Positions 32,413 to 39,816 of a stretch of 44,787 nucleotides of DNA are shown here, piece after piece. The notes beneath the pieces were generated by a model. The model saw nothing but the letters and a program-made list of their open reading frames with translations. It was not told the DNA's origin and did no database searches. Source of the DNA: CAYLOP01 sp964385305 (GTDB taxonomy: Bacteria > Chloroflexota > Anaerolineae > Anaerolineales > E44-bin32); NCBI GenBank assembly GCA_964385305.1, contig CAYLOP010000012.1, positions 1 to 44,787 of the forward strand, in the 5' to 3' direction. Each line of letters opens with the position of its first letter. Positions within the stretch are counted from its first letter, which is position 1. Position numbers and translations under genes: made by a program.

Positions 32413-33873
32413 TCAGCGTTTACCCTGCGCTACCGAGCGTCCGTGCCCCAAGAGCGCATCGACCATGTCGGGATCGCGAGCTTCGGCGTAAATGCGCAAG
32501 ACGGGTTCTGTGCCGGATGGGCGGATCAGAAGCCACGAATCATCTTCGAGCAGGTACTTGACGCCGTCGGATGTGTTAACGTCAGAGACTTTCTGCCCGC
32601 CTATCGAGTCCGGGGCTCCTTCAGCGAGTTGGCGAACCATACGTGGTTTTTCAATGGGATGTGATAATCGCAAATCGAGCCGGGTGTAGTGTGCGGGACC
32701 GACTTCGGCAAGCAGCTCGCGCACAAGCTCATCCAAGGGTTTCCCCGAAACCGCGACCATCTCCACAAGCAGCAAGCCCATCAAGACGCCATCACCTTCA
32801 GGGATGTGCCCTTTGAACGATATACCGCCCGATTCCTCGCCGCCAATGAGCACATCATCATGCAGCATGCAATCGGCGATATAGTTAAAGCCCACGGGGG
32901 TTTCAATAACTTCCAGCCCGTATTTTTCGCCCAAACGGTTGATCATGCGCGTAGTGGATACGGTCTTGACGACTTTGCCGTGCAAACCGCGATGCTCCAC
33001 CAGGTGTTTCAGGGCGAGCGCCATGATGCGATGTGGGTCGACGAACTGCCCGCGGCCATCCATGGCGCCAAGCCGATCGGCGTCGCCATCCGTTGCGAGG
33101 CCAAGCTGGCCGTGTCCGGCTGCGATCGCGCCAGCCAAGGCGCCCAGGTAGCGTTCAATGGGCTCGGGGTGTATCCCACCAAAGCCGGGGTTCATCTCCC
33201 CACGCACCTCGAACACCTCACATCCAGTGCCCTGCAAGATGCCCTTGATCTGGCCGCGCCCCGAGCCGAACATGGCGTCGACCACAACATGCTGGGGGTT
33301 GTCGGCGATGGCGTCGAAATCGATGAGCGTGCGCAAGTGGTCGTAGTAGGCGGGTGTGGGATTATAGCGCTCGATCAGCCCCGATTGGCGGGCCACATCG
33401 AAATCCATTAAGTTCGGACCGCGCCCTCTGGCTTCGTTGTCATTGAGGTAGACCTCCACGCGGCGACATTGTTCGCCCACTGCAGAGCCACCGTACGCGG
33501 CTTTAAGCTTCACACCGTTATAGCGCGGCGCGTTATGGGACGCGGTGATCATCAAACCCGCGATAGCACCCAGGTGCCGGACGGCGTACGAGACAGCCGG
33601 CGTGGGAACATCGGCGGGGCTGAGATAAACCTTGTAGCCATTGGCAGCCAGTACACGTGCAGCCTCGACTGCGTAGCGATCGGAGAGGAAGCGGGTATCA
33701 AATCCAACAACCATACGCCGTGCATCGGGCGGCGGGCTTATAGAGCTGTCGTTGATCCATTCTTCGGATGCAACCGCGTCAGCGATCGCTTGCGCAACCA
33801 GACGCAGATTGTGGAAGGTAAAGGTGTCTGAGATCACGGCTCTCCAGCCGTCCGTTCCAAAGTGAATGGGCAT
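32413..33873 (-). CDS. phosphoglucomutase/phosphomannomutase family protein
   Basis: A 486-residue alpha-D-phosphohexomutase that interconverts hexose 1- and 6-phosphates. All four site loops are present: FGTDGWRA at the start, the catalytic phosphoserine Ser112 in TASHNAPRYNG, the Mg-binding loop TDGDADRLG near residue 265, the sugar loop GGEESGG, and the phosphate-binding RPSGTEP near the C-terminus. Whether glucose, mannose or glucosamine phosphate is preferred cannot be read from this. ATG 33873 has AGGAG about seven bases upstream, and a good promoter precedes it, so it is transcribed separately from the glycerate kinase gene. Confidence 0.94.
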   Translation of the reverse strand: MPIHFGTDGWRAVISDTFTFHNLRLVAQAIADAVASEEWINDSSISPPPDARRMVVGFDTRFLSDRYAVEAARVLAANGYKVYLSPADVPTPAVSYAVRHLGAIAGLMITASHNAPRYNGVKLKAAYGGSAVGEQCRRVEVYLNDNEARGRGPNLMDFDVARQSGLIERYNPTPAYYDHLRTLIDFDAIADNPQHVVVDAMFGSGRGQIKGILQGTGCEVFEVRGEMNPGFGGIHPEPIERYLGALAGAIAAGHGQLGLATDGDADRLGAMDGRGQFVDPHRIMALALKHLVEHRGLHGKVVKTVSTTRMINRLGEKYGLEVIETPVGFNYIADCMLHDDVLIGGEESGGISFKGHIPEGDGVLMGLLLVEMVAVSGKPLDELVRELLAEVGPAHYTRLDLRLSHPIEKPRMVRQLAEGAPDSIGGQKVSDVNTSDGVKYLLEDDSWLLIRPSGTEPVLRIYAEARDPDMVDALLGHGRSVAQGKR

Positions 33874-33904
33874 CTTTTCTCCTGTCTGAGATTAGCGCGG
33901 CGGG

Positions 33905-33933
33905 ATTCTAGCAGGTGGTGGCGCGGGGGTCAA
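33905..33933 (-). promoter_or_regulatory. promoter of the hexose-phosphate mutase gene
   Basis: On the minus strand TTGACC (33933-33928) and TAGAAT (33910-33905) are 17 bases apart. The leader to ATG 33873 is about 25 bases with a clear ribosome site. Confidence 0.72.
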
Positions 33934-33988
33934 CCTGTGGTTTCCCCACGATGCCGCGCCGCAGGGAATGAACGCATCTTATACTCGT

Positions 33989-35308
33989 TTAAGGATAGAC
34001 AAGCCCCACCACAAGATCGTTGAGGTTCGTGCCGGTCGGGCCGGGACGCAACAATTCCCCGACCGCATCTAGCACGCGATAAGTATCATTGTTAGCGAGG
34101 GCGTACTCTGGATCGAACCCCATTTGGCGCAGCGCTGGGACAGTTTCACCGTTGATGAGCGCGCCGGCGGCATCTGTCGGGCCATCCACGCCATCGGTCG
34201 CCAGCGCCATCAGGGCAATGTTAGGCATAGCTTCGATCGCTAACGCGGCGGAGAGGGCCAACTCCTGGTTGCGTCCGCCCATTCCATCACCCCGTACCGT
34301 GACTGTGGTTTCACCGCCCATCAGGAGACACCCAGGGGCTGAAGTGCGTTTCAAACGTCTCGCGATTCGTTCTCCAACATCTTTCGCTTCCCCGTGTATG
34401 TTCCTTGAGACGACGCGCACTTGGAAGCCCAACGCGGCAGCACTTTGTGCGGCGGCTTCGATGACGAGCCGATTGCTCCCCACCAGGATGTTCGTCGGTC
34501 GCCGTGCAGGGGTGGTGGGCTCGGGGGGAGCGCTGAGAGCCGTACGAGCGCTCGCGGGGGTCAGATCCCAAATGTCATAGGCATCAAGTACGGCTCGTGC
34601 TTCCATTGGAGAAGCCCGGCGCAGCACGGTTGGCCCCGAGGCGATCGCGGAAAGTCGATCACCGACCACATCGGAAAGGATCAACGCCACCACTCGGGCG
34701 GGCGCTGCGAGACGTGCGAGCCCTCCAGACTTGATTCGTGAGAGCGCACGGCGAACGGTGTTCATCGCCTGGATCGGTGCGCCAGAATGTAGCAGCAGCG
34801 TAGTCAGGGCGCGCAGGTCTTCTAAGCTCACACCAGATACAGGCAGTTCGAGCATGGCTGATCCACCGCCGGAGATGACTGCAACCACCAGGTCTTCCTG
34901 TGTGGTCGAGGAGAGGTTATTCGCGACTGCTCGGCCTGCTGCTAGACTGCCCTCGTCGGGCAATGGATGGCCGGCGCGATAAACTTGAATCGTGGAAGGC
35001 AGGCCGCCATTGAAATGATAAGGAACGGCAGCGACGCCAGCGACCAGACGGTCACCGAGAATCTCGGCAGCCGCTCGACACATGCCCGGCGATGCTTTAC
35101 CCATTCCGACGAGATAGATGCGGCTTTCTGGTGTCAGTCGCAGACGGTGCTCACCGGCGTGCAATGTCTCACCTTCAACCTTAAGATTGCGTGTAACGGC
35201 AGAGACAGGGTCTGCAGCGGAAAGTGCCGCATGCTGTATCTGAGCCATATGGGTACGGTGAGCATGATATCGAGGGGAGGGCAGGGGATGACTCGCTTCT
35301 TCCTGCAT
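33989..35308 (-). CDS. glycerate 2-kinase (GK-II / MOFRL family)
   Basis: A 439-residue kinase that makes 2-phosphoglycerate from glycerate. The N-terminal DUF4147 domain has LVGMGKASPGM, VPYHFNGG, YRAGHPLPDEGS and the Gly/Ser loop VVAVISGGGSAMLELP; the C-terminal MOFRL domain is marked by GCLLMGGETTVTVRGDGMGGRNQELAL, ATDGVDGPTDAAGA and NNDTYRVLDAV. The ATG at 35308 is chosen because it follows the solute-binding protein stop by four bases and the region further upstream encodes that protein. An ATG at 35248 is a shorter alternative. Coupling with a sugar-binding lipoprotein suggests use of an imported sugar acid or related carbon source (inference). Confidence 0.93.
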   Translation of the reverse strand: MQEEASHPLPSPRYHAHRTHMAQIQHAALSAADPVSAVTRNLKVEGETLHAGEHRLRLTPESRIYLVGMGKASPGMCRAAAEILGDRLVAGVAAVPYHFNGGLPSTIQVYRAGHPLPDEGSLAAGRAVANNLSSTTQEDLVVAVISGGGSAMLELPVSGVSLEDLRALTTLLLHSGAPIQAMNTVRRALSRIKSGGLARLAAPARVVALILSDVVGDRLSAIASGPTVLRRASPMEARAVLDAYDIWDLTPASARTALSAPPEPTTPARRPTNILVGSNRLVIEAAAQSAAALGFQVRVVSRNIHGEAKDVGERIARRLKRTSAPGCLLMGGETTVTVRGDGMGGRNQELALSAALAIEAMPNIALMALATDGVDGPTDAAGALINGETVPALRQMGFDPEYALANNDTYRVLDAVGELLRPGPTGTNLNDLVVGLVYP

Positions 35309-35312
35309 AAAC

Positions 35313-36599
35313 TCATTCCGCTGTCGGCGTCTGGAACTTTTGCGCTGCCGAGAGCGCGGCTGTGGAAGGAGTCGCTCCGTTGACCAGTACCGCTTCGATG
35401 GCGGTGCGAAGTGGGGGGCCGAAAGTGGCCATGACTTCGGCGGTTGGTTTTGGTCTTGCGAGCGTGACAAGGCTGCTCACAAGAGCGGATTCCGGTCCCT
35501 CAGGCCATCGGGCGAGTGCAGCCGCGGTTGGTGGAAGTAAGTTTAGATTATACGTCCAGGAACCGAGAAATTCAGGCTGTGTGAGCCAGGCGAGAAGCTG
35601 CGCGGCAAGCTGCTGACGAGCAGGATCGCGTGTGACGATGGCCCAAGACCATGTCTCTGAGAAGCTCGTCCCCAAATTATTGCGGGTCGGGATGGCCGTG
35701 GCCGAGGTTGTGTTGAAGTTGCCTTTGGTGAGGAAAGTGTTCAGCGATGCAACAGCGCTCGAGGCTTGCTGGGCGCGAAATGCCTCCCATGTCTCCTCGT
35801 TGGTCATGTACTTCAAGGAAGACAGGGGGAGCGTGTTTGCATGGTAGGCTGATCCGTAAAAGGAAAGCACTTCCACCAGCGTTGTAGGATCGAGCATGGG
35901 CCGCCCGCTTTCATCCGCCATTTGACCGCCAAGCGCCAGGTATTGTGCAAGGGTGAACGTGGCGCTGGGGTCACCGGCGGGGAAGAGGAAGGCCGATGGC
36001 TGGGCCAGGATATCCGACCAAGAACGTGGGAGCGCCTCGAATTGGGCCGTTCGATAAGCAAGCACTTCCGCATCGCTTGCGATAGGCAGCCCATAGAAAT
36101 CCCCACCGAAGCGCGTGGCATCGATGGCATGCTCATACCAATCTGGCGTCTTGGGTTCCTCTATGATTCCCGCCAAGGGTAAGATAAGACCTTTCAGCGT
36201 AGCTGTATTGAGATCGATGGGGTTGAGTGCGATCACATCCGGGAGGGCATCGGGTGCGGCAATGCTGGCGGCTACGAGGGTCTCCATCAACCCGCCAGGA
36301 CCGCCTTCATCTTTCACGCGTACATCGAGATCAATATTCGGATAGGTTTGCTGGAATGCATCCAGCCGCTCGGCCAGGAGGTTTCCAGGTGGGGATGTGG
36401 TATCGGGTGCCAGGCGTGGTGGCAACCAAATGCTGATTCGGTTGAGAGATGCGGTTTGTGAGGTTGATGGGATGAGAGAGGGTGTGTGATCCGTAGGTGG
36501 TGGTGGGCTCGAGACAATATCCCCGGGCCCAGGTTGGGGCGCACAGCCGTTCATCATCAGGACTACGATGCCGAGGAAGATCCATCGTCTGTATCGCAT
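35313..36599 (-). CDS. extracellular solute-binding lipoprotein (sugar ABC type)
   Basis: A 428-residue lipoprotein. The signal peptide (MRYRRWIFLGIVVLMMNGC) ends in a lipobox MNGC, so Cys19 should be lipidated. A Ser/Pro/Thr linker follows and then a family 1 solute-binding fold: FQQTYPNIDLDVRVKD, LPDVIALNPIDLN, FYGLPIASDAEVLAYRTAQFEALP, and FSETWSWAIVTRDPARQQLAAQLLAWLTQPE. Such proteins deliver sugars to ABC importers, but no permease or ATPase gene lies beside it. A perfect TATAAT (36614-36609) is only nine bases from the ATG at 36599, so the mRNA may be nearly leaderless. Its stop lies four bases before the glycerate kinase start. Confidence 0.9.
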   Translation of the reverse strand: MRYRRWIFLGIVVLMMNGCAPQPGPGDIVSSPPPPTDHTPSLIPSTSQTASLNRISIWLPPRLAPDTTSPPGNLLAERLDAFQQTYPNIDLDVRVKDEGGPGGLMETLVAASIAAPDALPDVIALNPIDLNTATLKGLILPLAGIIEEPKTPDWYEHAIDATRFGGDFYGLPIASDAEVLAYRTAQFEALPRSWSDILAQPSAFLFPAGDPSATFTLAQYLALGGQMADESGRPMLDPTTLVEVLSFYGSAYHANTLPLSSLKYMTNEETWEAFRAQQASSAVASLNTFLTKGNFNTTSATAIPTRNNLGTSFSETWSWAIVTRDPARQQLAAQLLAWLTQPEFLGSWTYNLNLLPPTAAALARWPEGPESALVSSLVTLARPKPTAEVMATFGPPLRTAIEAVLVNGATPSTAALSAAQKFQTPTAE

Positions 36600-36608
36600 A
36601 CACCGTCG

Positions 36609-36614
36609 ATTATA
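36609..36614 (-). promoter_or_regulatory. -10 box of the solute-binding protein gene
   Basis: TATAAT on the minus strand, nine bases before the start codon. A TTGACG lies only ten bases upstream, too close to be its -35 box. Confidence 0.45.
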
Positions 36615-36805
36615 CTGCCCTCTTCGTCAATTCTGTTAGGGTATTTCCTCCCTGGAGCAGGTCCTACAAAAGCGTAATCTGATGCGTTTTCTTTACGGAA
36701 GCGTGGCAAATCAAGTGCGATAGAGATGTGAATCCCGCGCTTCAGGCTTCGACATGAACCCAGGGGTGGGCTCATGGATTGGTCCCGTCCGGGCGAAGTT
36801 AGATG

Positions 36806-36814
36806 TGCTAGAAT
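36806..36814 (+). promoter_or_regulatory. extended -10 promoter of uvrC, leaderless
   Basis: TGC followed by TAGAAT (36809-36814) is an extended -10 box; ATG 36823 starts nine bases after it, so transcription would start at about the start codon. No -35 box and no ribosome site are visible. Confidence 0.5.
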
Positions 36815-36822
36815 CATCCCTG

Positions 36823-38682
36823 ATGGCTGCTTCAGATCGTATCGCCCCCATTCTGCAAGGATTGCCCACAAAGCCCGGCTGTTATCTGATGAAGGATGAT
36901 GCGGGCGCTGTGCTCTATGTGGGAAAGGCGATTAACCTGCGCAATCGTGTCAGGTCCTACTTTCATGAGTCGGCTGCTCAGAACCGCAAGATCGTCGAGA
37001 TGGTCTCCCAAATTGCGGATATCGAGTGGATCGTCGTCGGATCGGAACTCGAGGCATTGATCCTCGAGATGAATCTGATCAAACGCCATCAACCGAAATA
37101 CAATGTCCGTTTGAAGGATGATAAGCGGTATCCCTACATCAAGGTGCATTGGGGAGAGCCGTATCCCAAGGTTACGGTTACGAGGCGTATGCGTGACGAC
37201 GTCAGCCGCTACTTTGGACCCTATACGAGCGCCTGGGCGGTCCACCAAACGTTGGACGTTTTACGCAAAATCTTCCCCTACCTGACATGCGATCGTGTGA
37301 TCACAGGGCAGGACATTCGCGCATGTCTTTATTATGATATTAAGCTCTGCATGGCGCCGTGCATCGGCGTGGTCTCCCAGGAATCCTACCGCGCCATGAT
37401 TGAAGATCTGTGCCGCTTCCTGCGTGGGCAAAGCGAGGAGGTGATCGCGCGTCTGCAGAGTGAGATGCAGCGTGCCTCGGAGGAGATGGCGTTCGAGCGC
37501 GCCGCGGCGATTCGTGATCAACTCGTCGCGATCGATAAAGTTGTCGAAGGTCAGAAAGTGATTTCCCAGGAGAAGATTGATTCGGATGTGATCGCGTTTG
37601 CCCGCGATGAACGTGATGCATGCGTGCAGATCTTCTTTATTCGAGGGGGTAAGTTGGTCGGGCGCGAATATTTTGTGATGGAGGGTGCGAACCAGGCAGA
37701 AGATGATGAGCTGGTAGAAGCCTTTGTCAAGCAGTTCTATGCCGGGGCGACCTTCATCCCTCAACGGGTGATGCTGCCAACGGAGATCGAAGAAGCGCGT
37801 ATCATTGAGGCATGGTTGCGTGAGCGAAGGGGGAAAAAGCCCGTGCAGATCGTCGTCCCCCGCCGAGGTCGGAAGAAGGCGCTGGTTCGCATGGCGACGG
37901 AAAACGCAGCGGAGACCCTGGCTTCTCTGCGGGCAAGATGGGAGGCCGATCGCAGTAAACATGTCCAAGCCCTAGCCGAGATTCAAGCAGCGCTGAAGCT
38001 GGAAGCAGCGCCCAACCGGATCGAGTGTTACGACATTTCGAATCTTCAAGGCACTGCCGCTGCGGGTGCGATGGTTGTGTTTGAGCGGGGCGCGCCAAGC
38101 AAACCGCTCTATAGAAAGTTCACCATTCGCACCGTGCAGGGACAAGATGATTTCGCCAGCATGGAGGAGGTCCTCAGCCGTCGTTTCAGGCGTTGGCAGA
38201 TCTCCGTTGAAGAGGCTGCCAAACCGGGTGGGAAGCTCGATCGGGCATTCGGTCTGCTCCCGGATTTGATCATCGTCGATGGTGGCAAAGGGCAACTTAC
38301 GCGGGCAGCTCAGGTCATACGGGATTTTGATCTTCAAGAGAAAGTGCCCGTAGTAGGGCTTGCCAAGAGTCGTGAAGAGCTATACATTGTAGGTGAGCCG
38401 GACCCAACAATTCTTCCGCGTCGTTCGGAAGGACTCTATCTTGTACAGCGCATCCGGGATGAGGCTCATCGCTTCGCCATCAAGCAGCATCGCGTCCAGC
38501 ATCGACGTACAGGTTTGGCATCTCAATTAGATGGAATCGCCGGGATCGGCCCTGCTCGTCGGAAAGCGCTCATCCAGGCTTTCGGTGATCTTGAATCGAT
38601 CCGGAAAGCATCTGTGAAGGACTTGGCTGCAGTACGCGGAATCAACCTAGATCTTGCCGAAAGGTTGAAGGCTGAACTGTAA
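36823..38682 (+). CDS. uvrC: UvrC subunit of the UvrABC excision nuclease
   Basis: A 619-residue nuclease that makes both incisions around bulky DNA lesions in nucleotide excision repair. In order: the GIY-YIG 3'-incision domain (LPTKPGCYLMKDDAGAVLYVGKA, residues 12-95), the UVR domain that contacts UvrB (EEMAFERAAAIRDQLVAI, about 220), the RNase H-like 5'-incision domain (RIECYDISNLQG and LIIVDGGKGQL), and two C-terminal helix-hairpin-helix motifs (LDGIAGIGPARRKAL, LAAVRGINLDLAERL). ATG 36823 fits the family start and a leaderless promoter; an in-frame ATG at 36754 would add 23 residues unlike UvrC. The stop overlaps the next gene's start as TAATG. Confidence 0.96.
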   Translation: MAASDRIAPILQGLPTKPGCYLMKDDAGAVLYVGKAINLRNRVRSYFHESAAQNRKIVEMVSQIADIEWIVVGSELEALILEMNLIKRHQPKYNVRLKDDKRYPYIKVHWGEPYPKVTVTRRMRDDVSRYFGPYTSAWAVHQTLDVLRKIFPYLTCDRVITGQDIRACLYYDIKLCMAPCIGVVSQESYRAMIEDLCRFLRGQSEEVIARLQSEMQRASEEMAFERAAAIRDQLVAIDKVVEGQKVISQEKIDSDVIAFARDERDACVQIFFIRGGKLVGREYFVMEGANQAEDDELVEAFVKQFYAGATFIPQRVMLPTEIEEARIIEAWLRERRGKKPVQIVVPRRGRKKALVRMATENAAETLASLRARWEADRSKHVQALAEIQAALKLEAAPNRIECYDISNLQGTAAAGAMVVFERGAPSKPLYRKFTIRTVQGQDDFASMEEVLSRRFRRWQISVEEAAKPGGKLDRAFGLLPDLIIVDGGKGQLTRAAQVIRDFDLQEKVPVVGLAKSREELYIVGEPDPTILPRRSEGLYLVQRIRDEAHRFAIKQHRVQHRRTGLASQLDGIAGIGPARRKALIQAFGDLESIRKASVKDLAAVRGINLDLAERLKAEL

Positions 38683-39071
38683 TGCATGCTGAAGGGCAAA
38701 TGCAATCCGTTTGGGTTGTCGATGACGACGACGAGATGAACCATGCCATTAAGTTGATGCTTGAAATGCTCAACTTCTCGGTCCGCATTTTCCGAGACGC
38801 TCGCAGCGCTGCACGTCAACTCCTATCGGGCGTTCGCCCAGATGTACTCGTTCTCGACATCAATATGCCGGGTGTCACCGGCATTGATATGCTCGAGTTC
38901 ATACGCATGCGCGGCGAGCTTAAGGGACTTCCGGTAGTGATGCTATCCTCGGAGACCACGGATGTCCAGGTAGACGAGGCGATGACCATCGGCGCAGATG
39001 CTTTTATCTTCAAGCCGGTTACCATCGACGAGTTGGAGGCGGCGATCCAAGCTGCGATGGAAGCTCACTAA
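38682..39071 (+). CDS. single-domain response regulator (REC only)
   Basis: A 129-residue receiver domain with no output domain. The acidic cluster WVVDDDDE, phospho-acceptor Asp59 (VLVLDINMPGVTG), Ser90 in the conserved Ser/Thr position and Lys111 (FIFKPV) are all in place, so it should be phosphorylated by a histidine kinase and act by protein contact, as CheY-like proteins do. The start shares one base with the uvrC stop (TAATG), so it is translationally coupled to a DNA repair gene, an unusual pairing. An ATG six codons later (MQSVWVV), with AAGGGC just before it, is an alternative. A terminator follows. Confidence 0.9.
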   Translation: MHAEGQMQSVWVVDDDDEMNHAIKLMLEMLNFSVRIFRDARSAARQLLSGVRPDVLVLDINMPGVTGIDMLEFIRMRGELKGLPVVMLSSETTDVQVDEAMTIGADAFIFKPVTIDELEAAIQAAMEAH

Positions 39072-39108
39072 GCAAAGCGTTGATTGTACGAAAAGACAGG
39101 GGTGGATC

Positions 39109-39147
39109 ATGGGCGCGCTGCAGCCTACTGCGCGCCATCATTGTTTT
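39109..39147 (+). terminator. intrinsic terminator after uvrC-REC
   Basis: ATGGGCGCGC (39109-39118) pairs with GCGCGCCAT (39130-39138) with one bulged G and an 11-base loop, followed by TTGTTTT at 39141. It overlaps the last codons of the convergent phosphatase gene, and CTTTT on the other side may let it act in both directions. Confidence 0.7.
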
Positions 39148-39595
39148 CAGGCGTCCTTTCACCAACACTATTCTGGATGAATGTTTGCCAGACCCCTTCT
39201 GGCATCCAGATTTCATGGACGCCTTCGATTGCCCGTTCATAGCGCCATCCCAGGCGCAGGATGCGGTAGAGCGCCATGAAGACCGAGACACGCATGTTTA
39301 AGGCGCAGTGGACGAAGCGTTTCCTGTCTTGAGTCGCGTCCATTGCCTCAAAGAACTGGTCGAGATCGGAGCGGGCAGGCGAATCCCATACCACAGGGAT
39401 GTGGATGTAACGCATCCCAAGCCTTTCGACAAGACCTGCTTCATCCTCTAAGGCGTAATCTGTGCCGGTGAGGCCGAGATTGATGACCACCTCGAAACCG
39501 GCTTGCGCGATCGATTTGATCTCAGCCTCGCTCGGCTGGCCGCCCGTGGCGATCGTATCCGTCAGTTGAAGGTAGTTGGTGATGTCCTCAAGCAT
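39125..39595 (-). CDS. dual-specificity/tyrosine phosphatase-like protein with CX4R loop
   Basis: A 156-residue protein of the DUF442/PTP-like group. The first strand region (TATGGQPSEAEIKSIAQAGFEVVINL) matches this group, Asp71 in VVWDSP could be the general acid, and the P-loop reads HCALNMRVS with Cys97 and Arg102. That spacing is C-x4-R, one residue shorter than the usual C-x5-R; I recall the same short loop in related PTP-like proteins, so it is probably not a sequencing slip. Substrate unknown. ATG 39595 has AAGGGG seven bases upstream. It is the last gene of the minus-strand block after the helicase-associated gene. Confidence 0.8.
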   Translation of the reverse strand: MLEDITNYLQLTDTIATGGQPSEAEIKSIAQAGFEVVINLGLTGTDYALEDEAGLVERLGMRYIHIPVVWDSPARSDLDQFFEAMDATQDRKRFVHCALNMRVSVFMALYRILRLGWRYERAIEGVHEIWMPEGVWQTFIQNSVGERTPENNDGAQ

Positions 39596-39756
39596 CCATT
39601 AACCCCTTTGGTAGCGATGATCAAGACGACCGGTACATCTTAGGTCCTGCTTCACTTCCATCCCGCTGGGGGAAATCACGATGCGCCCCAGAGATGAACG
39701 GAGCCGTAGGTGTCACTGCGAGTGTCGCTCTTAATTCTACTCGAGTGTCTCAAGGT

Positions 39757-39771
39757 AAATCCCCGGGATTT
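39757..39771. repeat. 15-bp palindrome before the phosphatase gene
   Basis: AAATCCC and GGGATTT are exact inverted copies around one C, in the 221-base gap between the helicase-associated gene and the phosphatase gene. No T run follows. It may be a regulator site. Confidence 0.35.
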
Positions 39772-39816
39772 CCTGGCCGATTTGTGACAGAGATCTCTGC
39801 GGATCAGGTTTCGATG

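Noticed and set aside
32689..33411. Plus-strand open frame of 240 codons
   Set aside because: Fully antisense to the hexose-phosphate mutase, whose four active-site loops are intact. No recognisable domain.
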